Assembly (NCBI GenBank): GCA_000969725.1
Contig: JXSR01S007432.1
Strand: one strand, 5' to 3'
Source: Ophiothrix spiculata
Lineage: Eukaryota; Echinodermata; Ophiuroidea; Amphilepidida; Ophiotrichidae
DNA: 27,860 nt
Translations under genes and position numbers: made by a program
Notes under the pieces: generated by a model
The model's input: only the letters and a program-made list of their open reading frames with translations
Told to the model about the DNA's origin: nothing
Databases searched by the model: none
In this document: positions 1-9,422 of the stretch, piece by piece
How positions within the stretch are numbered: position 1 is the stretch's first letter
Layout of the letters: the number at the start of each line of letters is the position of its first letter

Positions 1-82
1 AAAAAATGACAGCATTACAAGTTGCCATATTCGGCAGTCTAACACACATGACATAGTACATGCAATGAAACACAAATTTTGC

Positions 83-202
83 GTACGTGAACGGCACTCT
101 CATATTTCGGGATTATTTTCGGGAATCCTGAGTCCCGCCCGAAAAACCAACTCGAGTCTCGGGAGCAATAATTCCCGAAACTCCCACCCTTAGTTCACGT
201 AC
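83..202. repeat. Small foldback element, TCGGGA-rich
   Basis: Ten-base perfect inverted ends GTACGTGAAC (83-92) and GTTCACGTAC (193-202) enclose further self-complementary TCGGGA and TCCCGA blocks. It looks like a short MITE-type relic; no target duplication is clear. Confidence 0.5.
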
Positions 203-924
203 AGAAAGAACTGATCTAATTACACAAATTTGTATACTCGCCATTCAACCTGTACAAATAAACACTAGTGTTAGTGACAATGCAACGACTGTAAAAGAGA
301 TATACATCACTTTGCGGAATGTGGTAAACAACTTCGGATTAACACACAGATAATAATAGTGATAACCCTGCTATGTACAAAATGAGGGTTATTATATGAC
401 GTAGTATGGTACATCATTTACATTTAGAATGGATTTGCTACAATAAACAGTGTAGCAAATCACCCCACCGAGGTCGGGACACTTCTTAACCAGCAAGTTT
501 CAATTCCCATTCCCTCTGTTCCCGATGTTCACCTGATCAAGGTTATTATGCAATTTGGCAAATAGAGTGATGGATTGAATTGTAGACATGAAGCCATGCC
601 TTGTGAGGTTGAAGCTTTGCCACAGCTGTTTTTCAGGGTTCCCAGGCCATCAGGGATAATTATTCTGCCTTTTTCCAGTCAGGAAATTTGATAAAAGTGT
701 CTCAAAATCAGGGAATTTTGATTAATCAGACTAATTTTTCCCGGTGTGTCAGTTCTCTGTACTTCTAGGTTGATATGTGTTGTCTTAGGATTTGAAAAGC
801 AACCCATTTTTGCATTTTTTTCCCCCATACCAAATCCTCTTTTTGCTGTCTTGGATGAGAAGATGTCAGAGGAAAGGCTTAGACTGAAGGCATATGGATA
901 TAAATGGACCACTCTTCCCCAAAT
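203..924. other. No gene recognised; intron or upstream flank of MPND
   Basis: This is AT-rich sequence. The stretch 640-740 has loosely repeated TCAGGGAAT-like words of a dispersed-repeat kind. An open frame at 746-934 ending in KMSEERLRLKAYGYKW looks protein-like but matches no family I know and lacks splice support, so I do not call it. Confidence 0.4.
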
Positions 925-990
925 GGCACATTAGCTCAGCTTGTAGGGTATGGCAATGCCAAAGTCCCAGGTTCGAAACCTGGATGGGAA
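925..990 (+). repeat. Degenerate tRNA-like sequence (tRNA pseudogene or SINE head)
   Basis: The T arm is perfect (CCAGG, loop TTCGAAA, CCTGG at 967-983), giving an ideal RNA polymerase III B box. An A-box-like TAGCTCAGC begins at 932 and the D stem can pair. The acceptor stem pairs at only about 4 of 7 positions, and the anticodon-to-variable region is about six bases short, so no anticodon arm folds. This is a tRNA relic or the head of a tRNA-derived SINE, not a working tRNA. Confidence 0.6.
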
Positions 991-1217
991 ATTGGGAAAT
1001 TATTTTTTGCTGGCTGTGGATTTTACTTAATGCTGTGTGTTATATGTACATTATTGTTATGATGTAAAAAGTATACTGCAACCAAAATGATAACATAATT
1101 GATTTATTGGCTCGTCTAGTTTTCACTACCTGGTTAAGATTGTGCAATCGTAAAGATCAACATGATTGGTATGTTTTGGTTCATCTTGCCTTCTCATTCA
1201 TGTACTTTGTATTTCAG

Positions 1218-1386
1218 ATTCGTAGATCTATAGCCCTGCGTGGACTTCAGATGGTTGGTTGGTATCACAGCCACCCGTGTACTGCAGCACAACCGTCCTT
1301 AGCTGATGTTGAAGCCCAGATGGAATACCAAATACAGATGAAAGGAGAAGGCAACTCGTACCAACCTTGTCTTGCTTTAGTGTGCT
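1218..1386 (+). CDS. MPND: MPND exon with JAMM zinc-binding motif
   Basis: This internal exon follows a TTTCAG acceptor and ends at a GTAAGT donor. It encodes 56 residues plus one base, beginning IRRSIALRGLQMVGWYHSHP. The JAMM signature is complete here: His codons at 1266-1268 and 1272-1274, seven residues, Ser at 1296-1298, two residues, Asp at 1305-1307. In this family the two His and the Asp hold the catalytic zinc, so the protein is potentially an active isopeptidase if the upstream glutamate is present. The downstream part (AQMEYQIQMKGEG, then QPCLALVC) matches the vertebrate MPND helix and strand that follow. The start is the splice site; the open frame upstream of it, beginning at an ATG at 1107, is intron. 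The exon is the source of the decayed copies that follow in the intron. Confidence 0.92.
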
Positions 1387-1403
1387 GTAAGTATTGACAT
1401 GCA

Positions 1404-1733
1404 ATAGGTCCATAGCCTTGTGTGGTCTTCATTGGGTGGTATCATAGCCATCCGTGTTCTGCAGCACAACCGTCCTTAGCCGATGTTGAAGCCCAGATGG
1501 AATACCAAATACAGATGAAGGGAGAAGTAACTCTTACCAGCCTTGTCTTGCTTTAGTGTGCTGTAAGTATTGACATGCAATAGGTCCATAGCCCTGTGTG
1601 GTCTTCAATGGTTGGTATCATAAGCAATAGGTCCATAGCCCTGTGTGGTCTTCATTAGTTGGTATCATAACCATCCAATAAACCACAACCATCCTTGTTC
1701 TGTAGCACAAATGTCCTTAGCTGACGGTTAAGG
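1404..1733 (+). pseudogene. Three decayed tandem copies of the MPND catalytic exon
   Basis: Directly after the JAMM exon, its sequence recurs three times, each unit opening with ATAGGTCCATAGCC: copy 2 at about 1404-1579, copy 3 at 1580-1626 (very short), copy 4 at 1627-1733. Spacing between equivalent points is 182, 176 and 47 bases. Copy 2 still encodes WYHSHPCSAAQPSLADVE and keeps the GTAAGT donor. It lacks the upstream TTTCAG acceptor, and small length differences upstream of the motif and after KGE shift its frame, so it should not be spliced in as a working exon. Copies 3 and 4 are fragments. Confidence 0.85.
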
Positions 1734-2026
1734 GGCATAATCAATTTAGACCCGAGCAACTCACACGAGCCGAGCAAGGATGAGCCGAGCTATTTGACCT
1801 GAGCTAATTCAATGCCAGGGTCGAGCAATTATTATTAATTAGATCATTAAGTACCTATTGATATTATTTATTATTTCTTGATTTTTGCCATGAATGCGTG
1901 AAATGCAACTACTTTGCGTATTGGCTCGGGTGGCCGGAGGGATCGCTCGTCTCTGCTTTTCTTTGCTTTGCTACACGATTTACAGCTTCTCCAAGGCCAA
2001 CTGATATAGGTCTACAGGCTGTAAAA
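1734..2026. other. MPND intron, no feature recognised
   Basis: The opening part repeats CCGAGC-type words (about 1750-1800), and a short GC-richer patch lies near 1920-1960. Nothing coding is seen. Confidence 0.4.
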
Positions 2027-2177
2027 GGGGTGTGAGAGTTCATCATTTACACTGATTTCAGCATTTTTTATGCCTTCAAAATAGTCATAATTTCAGCCAT
2101 TTCTTTTCATTTTCAGCCTATTTTTGGGTATTTTGTCTCCATTTTCAGCATTTTTTCAGCTGACAGTCACATCCCTG
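2027..2177. repeat. TTTCAGC-rich repeat with imperfect inverted ends
   Basis: The segment opens GGGGTGTGAG and closes CACATCCCTGA, an imperfect inverted pair, and inside it the word TTTCAGC recurs. The same TTTTCAGCTCTTTTT-type words return at about 2730-2860, on the far side of the foldback at 2290-2513. Confidence 0.4.
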
Positions 2178-2289
2178 AACCATTCCGTTTAAAATCTTAA
2201 CTTCTGTAAAGAGTTTGTAAGGAATAATGTGTTTATAGGGTAATGTTCTGTGTTATTTTTATCACTGTTTGATTTCACAGGTCATATTC

Positions 2290-2513
2290 GTCATGTGAGT
2301 GCAAGAAAGTTGTATCTGCAATAGCTGCCATATGTGATATTTATTTATCAAATTGTCACTAGAATGTGAAAAATCTCTCAATATTTCTCTCTCATGTGTC
2401 AGTGGCTCTGATTTCTAGAGCCACTGACCCAAAACTGGAGATTACAAGGCATGCAACCCAACTTATGACAAATGGCAGCTATTGCAGATACAACTTTTAT
2501 GCACTCACATGAC
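2290..2513. repeat. Foldback MITE, family A copy 1
   Basis: Inverted ends of about 43 bases: the left starts GTCATGTGAGTGCA at 2290, the right ends TGCACTCACATGAC at 2513, with only two or three differences. The centre carries a perfect 12-bp hairpin (2398-2428). A diverged second copy spans 12986-13814. No coding capacity is seen, so it is a non-autonomous element. Confidence 0.75.
2398..2428. repeat. Perfect 12-bp hairpin inside MITE copy 1
   Basis: The arms GTCAGTGGCTCT and AGAGCCACTGAC are exact complements around a 7-base loop. In the second copy of the element this hairpin is not preserved as a perfect pair. Confidence 0.8.
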
Positions 2514-2729
2514 TAGATAATATTTCTGAACAGTACAAAGAATTCAACCTAGAAAGCCTACTGGGTGAAAATCTCACTCTGTAATTTCTGCACACGACCA
2601 ATTTGTAATCATTTCGCGCATTTCTATTTTCCCACACATGAAAATTCTACCGTATGCAGTAGACAATTTGAGCACAGTAAGTGCTAAAATGAATGAAGCG
2701 CTAAAATGACCATTTTGCAGACCAGAAAC

Positions 2730-2865
2730 TTTTCAGCTGATTTCAGCTCTTTTTATTACACTTTTCAGCTCTTTTTCTGTAAAAATCAGCTAAATTTTAG
2801 CTCTTTGGTGTAGAATTTGATTGTTTTCAGCTCTCTTTTTTTAAAGATTCAGTTTCAGGTCTGAC
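2730..2865. repeat. TTTTCAGCTCTTT degenerate short repeat
   Basis: Several loose repeats of TTTTCAGCTC followed by T-runs occur here. They resemble the TTTCAGC words at 2060-2160 and are probably part of the same dispersed element family. Confidence 0.4.
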
Positions 2866-2911
2866 TTTGACAGTAATTTTACACCACGATCACTTGTTGA
2901 TTTGCCCACAG

Positions 2912-2982
2912 GTCCATACACTCTTTCCAGACCACATAAAGAGTCCAGCCTCAAGTCTTACTGGGTCATGCCACCAGATGAG
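2912..2982 (+). CDS. MPND: MPND exon (WVMPP segment)
   Basis: This 71-base exon lies between a CACAG acceptor and a GTAAGA donor. The first two bases complete a Cys codon with the final T of the previous exon; 23 codons follow, reading PYTLSRPHKESS and then YWVMPPDE. Vertebrate MPND has the equivalent strand ending WVMPPPE directly after CLALLCSPY. The match in content and phase makes this the next exon, although the intron before it is about 1.5 kb and full of repeats. It forms part of the MPN beta-sheet core. Confidence 0.88.
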
Positions 2983-4544
2983 GTAAGAAAGTTATTCTCT
3001 TCAATTCTCACTAGTTACTAGTACTGTTTCAAATAATTTTTAGACATAAAATTCAGAGCCTTGCATCACAATTGCTTGTGCAATTTACGCAAATACGCAA
3101 TGCTTTCCATGTGCGGGCGATGTTGCAGTACTATTATTACTGATTGGAAACAGCGTTGTGTACTTTCCGGTGTCCTGTGCTTATTACAGCTTTTGGATTC
3201 GCGTTGGCTGCGTTGAGATTGTCAATCCATGTCCGAAATTTATTTGAAACAATAATGGTACTGTTTCAAATGTATAATATCAAATAAGGTTGTTAACACA
3301 TTTCAACTCCAATATTTATAATGTTTGAAAGTCGCTTATATCCATTTTCATGCATACAATTGTATTTTAGTGGTCATTTTGATCACAGTATGATGGATTT
3401 TAAACATGCTAGTTACAACATTATATGGGAAGAAATGTTCCTATACCGTGACCGTATGTCAAAATACATCATCTACTCTAGGACCAGAAGTCTATATAAT
3501 TTCAGAATCATAGAAATATACAGTCTATAACATGATATGTTAAATACTCTTACCGATATAAAATGTAAGTCTATTGTACATCTGATCTCATTGCAAGACT
3601 GTATTTGTTAAAAGAACAAATAGACCTTGCTTTATGTGATCAAAATAATGCTTAATGCTGAAGATGTGACTTTTCTCATTCTCTGTCCTAAATGTACACA
3701 GATTGACAAAACCATCACTAGTCACTCTGTACATTTCTCGCTAAATAAAGCGTTACTTTAGTTGACCTCAATGACAATGTTTGCTTTTAAAAAACAATAT
3801 ATTGCATCTGTCGTTCATATAGGTCAACAAAAAGAAGTGATTATGCAAAATAGAATTCTATAGACAGATAATGTTTATTATTTATATTCATAAACCATAG
3901 ATCTACTAAAACTGTATAGGCCTAAGGCCTAACTGTAGGTAGATTCTAAATTAAGCATGGCTAAAAAGTGGCTGATGAGTTTACACAAATTGATCAATCT
4001 TATTTGATCACAGTTAAACGAAACGCGTATCACAATAGCTATCTCTGAGGTTTTCAAAAATAGAAAACCTCACTCAAGCTTTCCTTTACTGAAAAAAAAA
4101 ATTGGCTCTTGATGGAATTTATTTACAATAGTAAAAATCCATAATACAGCCTATGGTACGTAGTCTTTTGACCAACTTACTGTTGAAGAAAAGACGGGAC
4201 TACTTAAATTTATCTAAAATATCTGGACTTTCTGTCCATGGTGGAAGATGAATTTACAGTAACCCTTATTGCTCTTCAAAAATAGTATAGTCTTAAGGAT
4301 CAAGGATATCTGAGCACAGGATTATCTGAGCACAGGATTGCATAGCACTATCACCCCCTTAAGCATAAGTCTACATACTGGCATCTCTTGTTATTGCACT
4401 CCGATATTTATCAGGATTCCATACACACCTGGAAGCTCCGAAAGGGAAGTCGAAGGGAATTGTGGGTAGCAATAGAAGGTGGCGGAAACAGGGACATGAT
4501 TTTGGCATCAAATGAAATGCATACATTGTCTATACTCTATCAAT
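2983..4544. other. MPND intron, no feature recognised
   Basis: This is AT-rich intron sequence. A 69-codon open frame at 3321-3530 has low-complexity composition and no family resemblance. Two adjacent copies of ATCTGAGCACAGGAT near 4308-4337 form a minor direct repeat. Confidence 0.45.
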
Positions 4545-4853
4545 CTTGAAGTATGCAGTGTGTAGCAGATTAAAGCAAATAAACCAATATGACATACGAC
4601 GGAGAAGTAAATTAGTTCGTATTTTCCAAATCATAATAACTTATCTAATCTTGCTGAATATAAGGTTTGTCCATGTGGTAGCAATAAAATAAGTTAAAAA
4701 TAATTCCCAAATCATGGAAGATTCAAGCACAAAATATATTCATTTAATCAATCATTGCTAGTCTCTTACACAATACAAAAACGCCAGTGCACAATACAAG
4801 GGATATGCTTTGAGTCTCGTAACAGAGTGTGGTTGCTCACTGCATACTTCAAG
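4545..4853. repeat. Inverted-repeat element with CTTGAAGTATGCAGTG ends
   Basis: The 16-base word CTTGAAGTATGCAGTG at 4545-4560 is exactly complemented at 4838-4853. A third copy of the word lies at 20108-20122, beside the GOLT1B 3' end. The element is probably a non-autonomous DNA transposon about 309 bp long. Confidence 0.5.
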
Positions 4854-5021
4854 GTAGTGTGTGCCAATTGCAAGTCAAGATTTACACGACCTGCCTAGCT
4901 GTGGAGCGTTTTTCTGAAGAAATCCAGACGTACGATACTGACATACAAAGTAAATATGCAGTATGTGCATTTTATAAAGCATAGCAAATACTTCCTTGAA
5001 ACATGCAATTTCATATTCATA

Positions 5022-5087
5022 CACTCCGCGTGTGCTCCGCGTATCACCTAGCCAATCAGAACGCAAGAATATAAAGTACGCGGAGTG
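5022..5087. promoter_or_regulatory. CCAAT/TATA-like cassette between inverted CACTCCGCGT arms
   Basis: CACTCCGCGT (5022-5031) is perfectly inverted as ACGCGGAGTG (5078-5087). Between them lie GCCAATCAGA (about 5050) and TATAAAG (about 5071), about 20 bases apart, in promoter-like order. It sits inside an MPND intron and may be the internal promoter-like end of a mobile element rather than a host promoter. Confidence 0.3.
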
Positions 5088-5287
5088 CAGTGGATCTTCA
5101 CAATGCACTGCGCTTGTTGTGTTCCGGTTTGTGTGGCGGGCGTTTAGTGTGTATGAATGTTTCATTGTTTTTGTCGGGTGATTATTTATTTAGTTTAGAG
5201 AAGTTTTTGGATTTTGATGGTCTATTTAAGGCCTTATCTCTTTTCACAAAAGATACAATATTATTTTTCAGTCGTGTATGAATTAGA

Positions 5288-5469
5288 TTAATAAATTTGC
5301 ATTCCATAATGCTCATTAAATGAGACAAAATCAATGCACTTGCGGTAAATTTTGATTGCGTCCAATGCACTCGGCTCCTACGGGCCTCATGAAATGGATG
5401 CATCAAAATTGACCTCGCGTGCATTGATTTTGTCTAATTTCACTTGCGTATGAAATGCGCATTTATTAA
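5288..5469. repeat. Palindromic MITE with TTAATAAA ends
   Basis: The left half (from TTAATAAATTTGCAT) and right half (ending TTTATTAA) are inverted copies over about 80-90 bases, sharing GACAAAATCAATGCAC in each arm. The whole unit is nearly one long hairpin. Antisense open frames across it are by-products of the palindrome. Confidence 0.7.
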
Positions 5470-5781
5470 CCTATAATCAATCCACTCAAAAAAGGTGTAT
5501 TTGCACACGCTTGATACAGTAGATACTGCCTTAAACAATGAAAGAGAATCATTAGTCTGCTCATTTGTGTGATTTCTCCAAAGGAAAAGGAAGTAGCTTG
5601 CAATTGATATGCAATTCACATACTGCGTTTATACCTTGCTAGACAAGATAACGGTGAACATAAATTCCTCTGTTGAATTTGTTGCTTTGCACTCTTCAAA
5701 ATCATCATGTTGGTTCATGTTTTTAGTTAAAACTGAGAGGAGACCGTTTTACAAGTTGACTTTTATCTTTTTCCCCTTTAG

Positions 5782-5871
5782 GGCCATGCCAACAGGTTTG
5801 GGATGCCAATGACGATGAACTTCAACTGGCAGTATGACATCTTCCTAACTCAAGATGTGCTCCTGGAAATG
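5782..5871 (+). CDS. MPND: MPND exon (FLTQDVLLEM segment)
   Basis: This 30-codon exon has phase 0 at both ends. The acceptor is a long pyrimidine tract ending TTTAG and the donor is GTAAGT. It encodes GHANRFGMPMTMNFNW and then QYDIFLTQDVLLEM, matching the vertebrate MPND segment FLTNDILHEM. An ATG-start open frame at 5609-5812 overlaps this exon in another frame and is incidental. Confidence 0.9.
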
Positions 5872-6483
5872 GTAAGTGGCAGAAGATGATAATTGTAACA
5901 TTCAGCTGAAAGTCCAAGGCTAATCTCAATAGTGCGTATAAGGGGTGCTCTGGCAAAATGAACTGAAAGTTGCGAATTTCAAAATAAAGTTTGACATATC
6001 TTCATTCTCTATAATCTCAGCTTTCAAATGAAAGATAATATGTCACTATTTCTTCCCCTATTTTTCATTTAGAGATCAAAATGCAAGGCTGGCAATAATA
6101 AATAGCCGAAAATCAATGTTAAAGTTACTAAATACCATAGTGTATAATAGCAAAATTTGATCAATTTACCATGAATAATTGCAATTCCCAGCACAATTGA
6201 CCTTCGAAACTCGAGATATAGGTAAAGTCTTGTTTTCATGTGCTTGTGCACTGATTATCGCACTATTATGCAGTTTGTAGCTAGACAGTTTTCCTCATGA
6301 CTTTTACTACAAGTGCAAGTATTACAAGTACAAAAAATTACATTTTACCATGTTTTTTAGGAATGGAAACAGAGTTGCCAAAAAGGGGAACTTGAAAAGT
6401 TTAGCACATTTTTCTTTAAGGACTTTGAGTTAATAAACTGAGCTCCAAGCTGGAGGGAAAGGGACATGTTTTAGTGATCTAAT
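5872..6483. other. MPND intron, no feature recognised
   Basis: This is AT-rich intron with no coding or repeat structure that I can support. Confidence 0.4.
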
Positions 6484-6884
6484 CAAGGAACTTATATAAA
6501 GGGGGAATCTGGACTTATCGCCATTTTGATTTGACTTCCCGTTCAAATCCTATGGGACAGCAACCATCTTGGATTGTTGCTCATGGAGGGTGAGTCATAG
6601 TACCTACGGCATTTTACGTCTCCGCGTGCCACACTTTGAGTCTTTGAAACAGATTAGCGGGAAAATTTGCGTACTTTGGTCAGATTAAGTTGCAATACAC
6701 CCTACTTGAAATGCAGACACAGTTTGTGTGTGAAATACAATGCACACACTGTATATGCATCAAGTGAAGATTAATGTGATCTACCAGGATATTGGATCAA
6801 ACTCTGAATATATCCGGAGGTACAATAACTCTGCTCCATGCACAAGATGACGGCGAGTCCAGATTCTCCTATAAAAGTTCCTTG
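6484..6884. repeat. Inverted-repeat DNA element in last MPND intron
   Basis: The left end starts CAAGGAACTTATATAA and the right end closes AAGTTCCTTG; the arms also share GAATCTGGACT and match for about 35 bases with a few differences. It is about 400 bp with no coding capacity. Its right arm side contains GGTACAATAACT followed by GCTCCATG, seen again near 20147. Confidence 0.65.
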
Positions 6885-7031
6885 GATGTAAAAGATTTGT
6901 TACATCCTTGGGTAAGTACTGACCTTCCGAGGTAAACAAAACACTTCTGTTAGCTTAAACATCAGCATGTAAGTGTCTACTTTTATTCCTGATATCACAG
7001 TTAAGATATATGGATTTCTACTTTGTTTTAG

Positions 7032-7202
7032 AAATGTTTGGCAGAATACTACAAAGACAGCCAAGACCTGGTCTTCTTTAAAGAAACATGGCATGGTTCA
7101 GACACATTTATTGATAAACTCAAAGGATCGTTGGCCAAAAAGTTTCCCAAGGACCAAACAGACGGAAGACTTCTTGATTATATACACAATCTGCTGCTGT
7201 AG
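7032..7202 (+). CDS. MPND: MPND terminal coding exon
   Basis: The last coding exon is 57 codons including TAG, after a TTTTAG acceptor. It reads KCLAEYYKDSQDLVFFKETW, then a segment containing DTFIDKLKGSLAKKFPKDQ, ending DYIHNLLL. Vertebrate MPND has VEFYKGSPDLVRFQEPW, DKLKISLA and TPKDQ in the same order, so this is the true C-terminal helix region. A 144-residue open frame at 6973-7407 covers the same DNA in a different frame and is a shadow. The acceptor lies about 150 bases after an inverted-repeat element sitting in the preceding intron. Confidence 0.92.
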   Translation, partial: KCLAEYYKDSQDLVFFKETWHGSDTFIDKLKGSLAKKFPKDQTDGRLLDYIHNLLL

Positions 7203-7689
7203 CATTGGGTCAAGAATTACCTGGAAAACATCTCGCAACTTTTGCTTGCAATTATTTTTGTGGATGACATCTCAGTGGCTGTTTTCAGCGTGCGGCTCAT
7301 CCAGGTATATTTCCACATGGAAATACTGTAGGTTACCAGCTCAACATGTACCTCTACAATGTAGAGTTAATTACACAGTACCCATCAGGTACTATCAGTA
7401 TATTTAAACAGATACTTGAAAATATGAAAATACCAAAGCATAAATACACAACCATTTTCTTAGCATTATTTCCCTTCCAGAAAACTAGGAATATGATAAG
7501 GTTAGGCTGTAACAGAGCATCAACCCTTCTATAATGGTTTTGTATTATACACAACCAAATTCCCTCATAATAGTACTGAACCCACAGGTTACTAATCTGT
7601 AAGGAATCTAAGGGCCATATCTTGCCCAGAATTAACAGATCTGCGGGTTACAAAATGGGTATTTCTATTTCTTGTGGCTAACTGTGCAG

Positions 7690-7695
7690 AATAAA
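7690..7695 (+). terminator. Candidate MPND polyadenylation signal
   Basis: An AATAAA hexamer lies about 490 bases after the MPND stop codon, in AT-rich DNA. It is the first good plus-strand match after the stop, but such hexamers are common in DNA of this composition, so the choice is tentative. Confidence 0.3.
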
Positions 7696-8629
7696 TTCAA
7701 ATTTATTCCATAAAGGAATCCAATGGGACTGTGGTTGGAATTGTTGATGAAAACAGTACTATTTCAATTTGGCATCTAAGAGAAACAGTAGTATACTCTT
7801 GACTTACACTTAACACTGGTCACAATTTGCTTACCTATATATACCTATTAATATTCACTTAAATTTATGCAGTCTTGTTTATTTTTTCATTTACACTGTT
7901 ACTGGGTAAGTACCGGTCAACAAAAAAGGTAATCTTTTGATGCACCATATAAAAGAGAGAAAAACTTAACTAAACTGTTTTAAGTTAACTTATGAGTAGG
8001 AAAATTGTTGTGTAAAGAAATATTGGTTGAATAATGGTCCAAACTTGTTAGTCATTCCTAAAAGTGGACAAATTATATATCTTATGTATTTTTATGTTAT
8101 TGTTAAGAATACTCGAATATGAATATGGTATTATTTTGAATACTAATGGCATTAATTTGAATAAGAATTACTAATTACTGTAATTAACCCTCTACTAATG
8201 TGGATTTTGATGACAAATATTATTTACAACTTTAATTTATTTTGTTGGTACTAATTTATTTATGAATGTATAATTTGTGCTAAGTAAGTTTAATTTTGCA
8301 TTATTTCTTATATGTATTTCAATTTAATGACCCAAATTCTCAGACAAAAGTAGGAAATGATTTTTTTCATGGTCAAAACATTCTACTTGTGACCACATTT
8401 TCAGTTATATTTGCCTTTTTTCTTTAAGTAAATTTTAGCCATACCTTCATTTAAAACAAAAAGGTTTCAGAACTTCAGATCATATTAACAGCTTTGTTTA
8501 CGACCACAAGCAGTTTAAGCATATTCTTGTTTTACTCAAACCCAAGAATCAGTAGATAAAGCAATTCTTTAGGTGGGTTTCCTTATCAATCAATCAATCA
8601 TACAAGTACTTGCATAACATGCATACCCC

Positions 8630-8720
8630 ATGAAGGAGTCTATTCGTACAAGGGACCCACGGCTTTACGTGGCTGTCCGACCACGGAGCAAGTAGAGTAA
8701 AGTTTCTTGCTCAAGGAAAC
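8630..8720. repeat. Possible SINE/LINE-derived repeat fragment
   Basis: This block stands out from AT-rich surroundings, with CCACGGCTTTACGTGG and a following TTGCTCAAGGAAAC. I recall such words from interspersed repeats of marine invertebrates, but the family cannot be named from sequence alone. Confidence 0.3.
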
Positions 8721-9422
8721 AAGGAGACGAAAACCACTGATGGATGTAAATATTTTGAATAATCTCAGCCTGAATTTAGCTGGATAGCAGGATGCTAACT
8801 TACATTCTAATTGATGGATGAATTCTGAAGCTTCACCTAAAACATTTATTTTGTCTGAGAATTTTGGTATCCACAAGTGCAGACATTTTAGTTGATTCTA
8901 TTTATTTCACTTGTAATTTTTAGTTGAAATGTCCTGTGTTTTGGGTGTCCTTTCCAATAAAAACAGACCACTTCCAGAATAAGCCACCCTTCCAGACAGA
9001 ATAGAACTAGCCTTCCAAAGAAACAGTATTGCAAATATGTAAAGATCAATAATAAAATGTTAGTAAATTGTAATTTTTGCATAATTTTTTAAAGCATCAC
9101 AAAAGGCACCAGGAGAACTAGAGGGAAAGGTGACCCATTGTAGGCAAAATACAAAAGTCCAGAGTGCAGGGCCCCATTGTTTATCAATGCAACTTGTACC
9201 CTGAATTTTTGTTTATGTTAAATTTTTCTCTTTCCTCTAGTTCAAATAGTAAATTTGATTGTTTGAATTTGAGAATTTATCAATGGTGACTAAATTTAAT
9301 AAGATGGTCACATGACTGGTTGTTCTGCTGTTTTTAATATGTTTCGTAACTTGTATTTTGAAAAGAAAAAAATCAGTAAACATGGGGCATAAATATAGTG
9401 TTAATGACATGTAATGAATCAT

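Larger units (their letters stand above)
1218..7202 (+). other. MPND: MPND gene locus, 3' portion (four exons)
   Basis: This span covers the last four coding exons of an MPN/JAMM-domain gene, joined as 1218-1386, 2912-2982, 5782-5871 and 7032-7202. Junction phases agree (phase 1 at the first junction, phase 0 at the next two) and the product runs without a stop to TAG at 7200-7202. The encoded part, about 128 residues, follows vertebrate MPND closely from the HSHP motif to near its C-terminus. In vertebrates MPND carries an N-terminal RAMA domain and a C-terminal MPN domain and is a chromatin-linked putative deubiquitinase-type protein; those upstream exons, including the catalytic glutamate, are not in the window. 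MYSM1 is the nearest alternative, but the region after the motif (WVMPP, then FFKETW, then DKLKGSL) fits MPND better. Confidence 0.88.
7203..9422. other. MPND 3' flank and intergenic DNA, no gene recognised
   Basis: This stretch is AT-rich. The first few hundred bases are probably MPND 3' untranslated sequence. A GC-richer patch at about 8630-8720 (GGGACCCACGGCTTTACGTG, then TTGCTCAAGGAAAC) resembles a dispersed-repeat core seen in invertebrate genomes. Otherwise I see nothing. Confidence 0.4.

Noticed and set aside
746-934. Open frame ending LDEKMSEERLRLKAYGYKW
   Set aside because: Charged and protein-like, but no family match, no clear splice sites, and it runs into the tRNA-like repeat.
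1404-1579. Second copy of the JAMM exon as an alternative exon
   Set aside because: It keeps the donor but lacks the acceptor and is frame-shifted on both sides of the motif.
6973-7407. 144-codon plus-strand open frame, one of the longest in the window
   Set aside because: It overlaps the true MPND terminal exon in another frame, has no family resemblance and spans the stop and 3' untranslated region.
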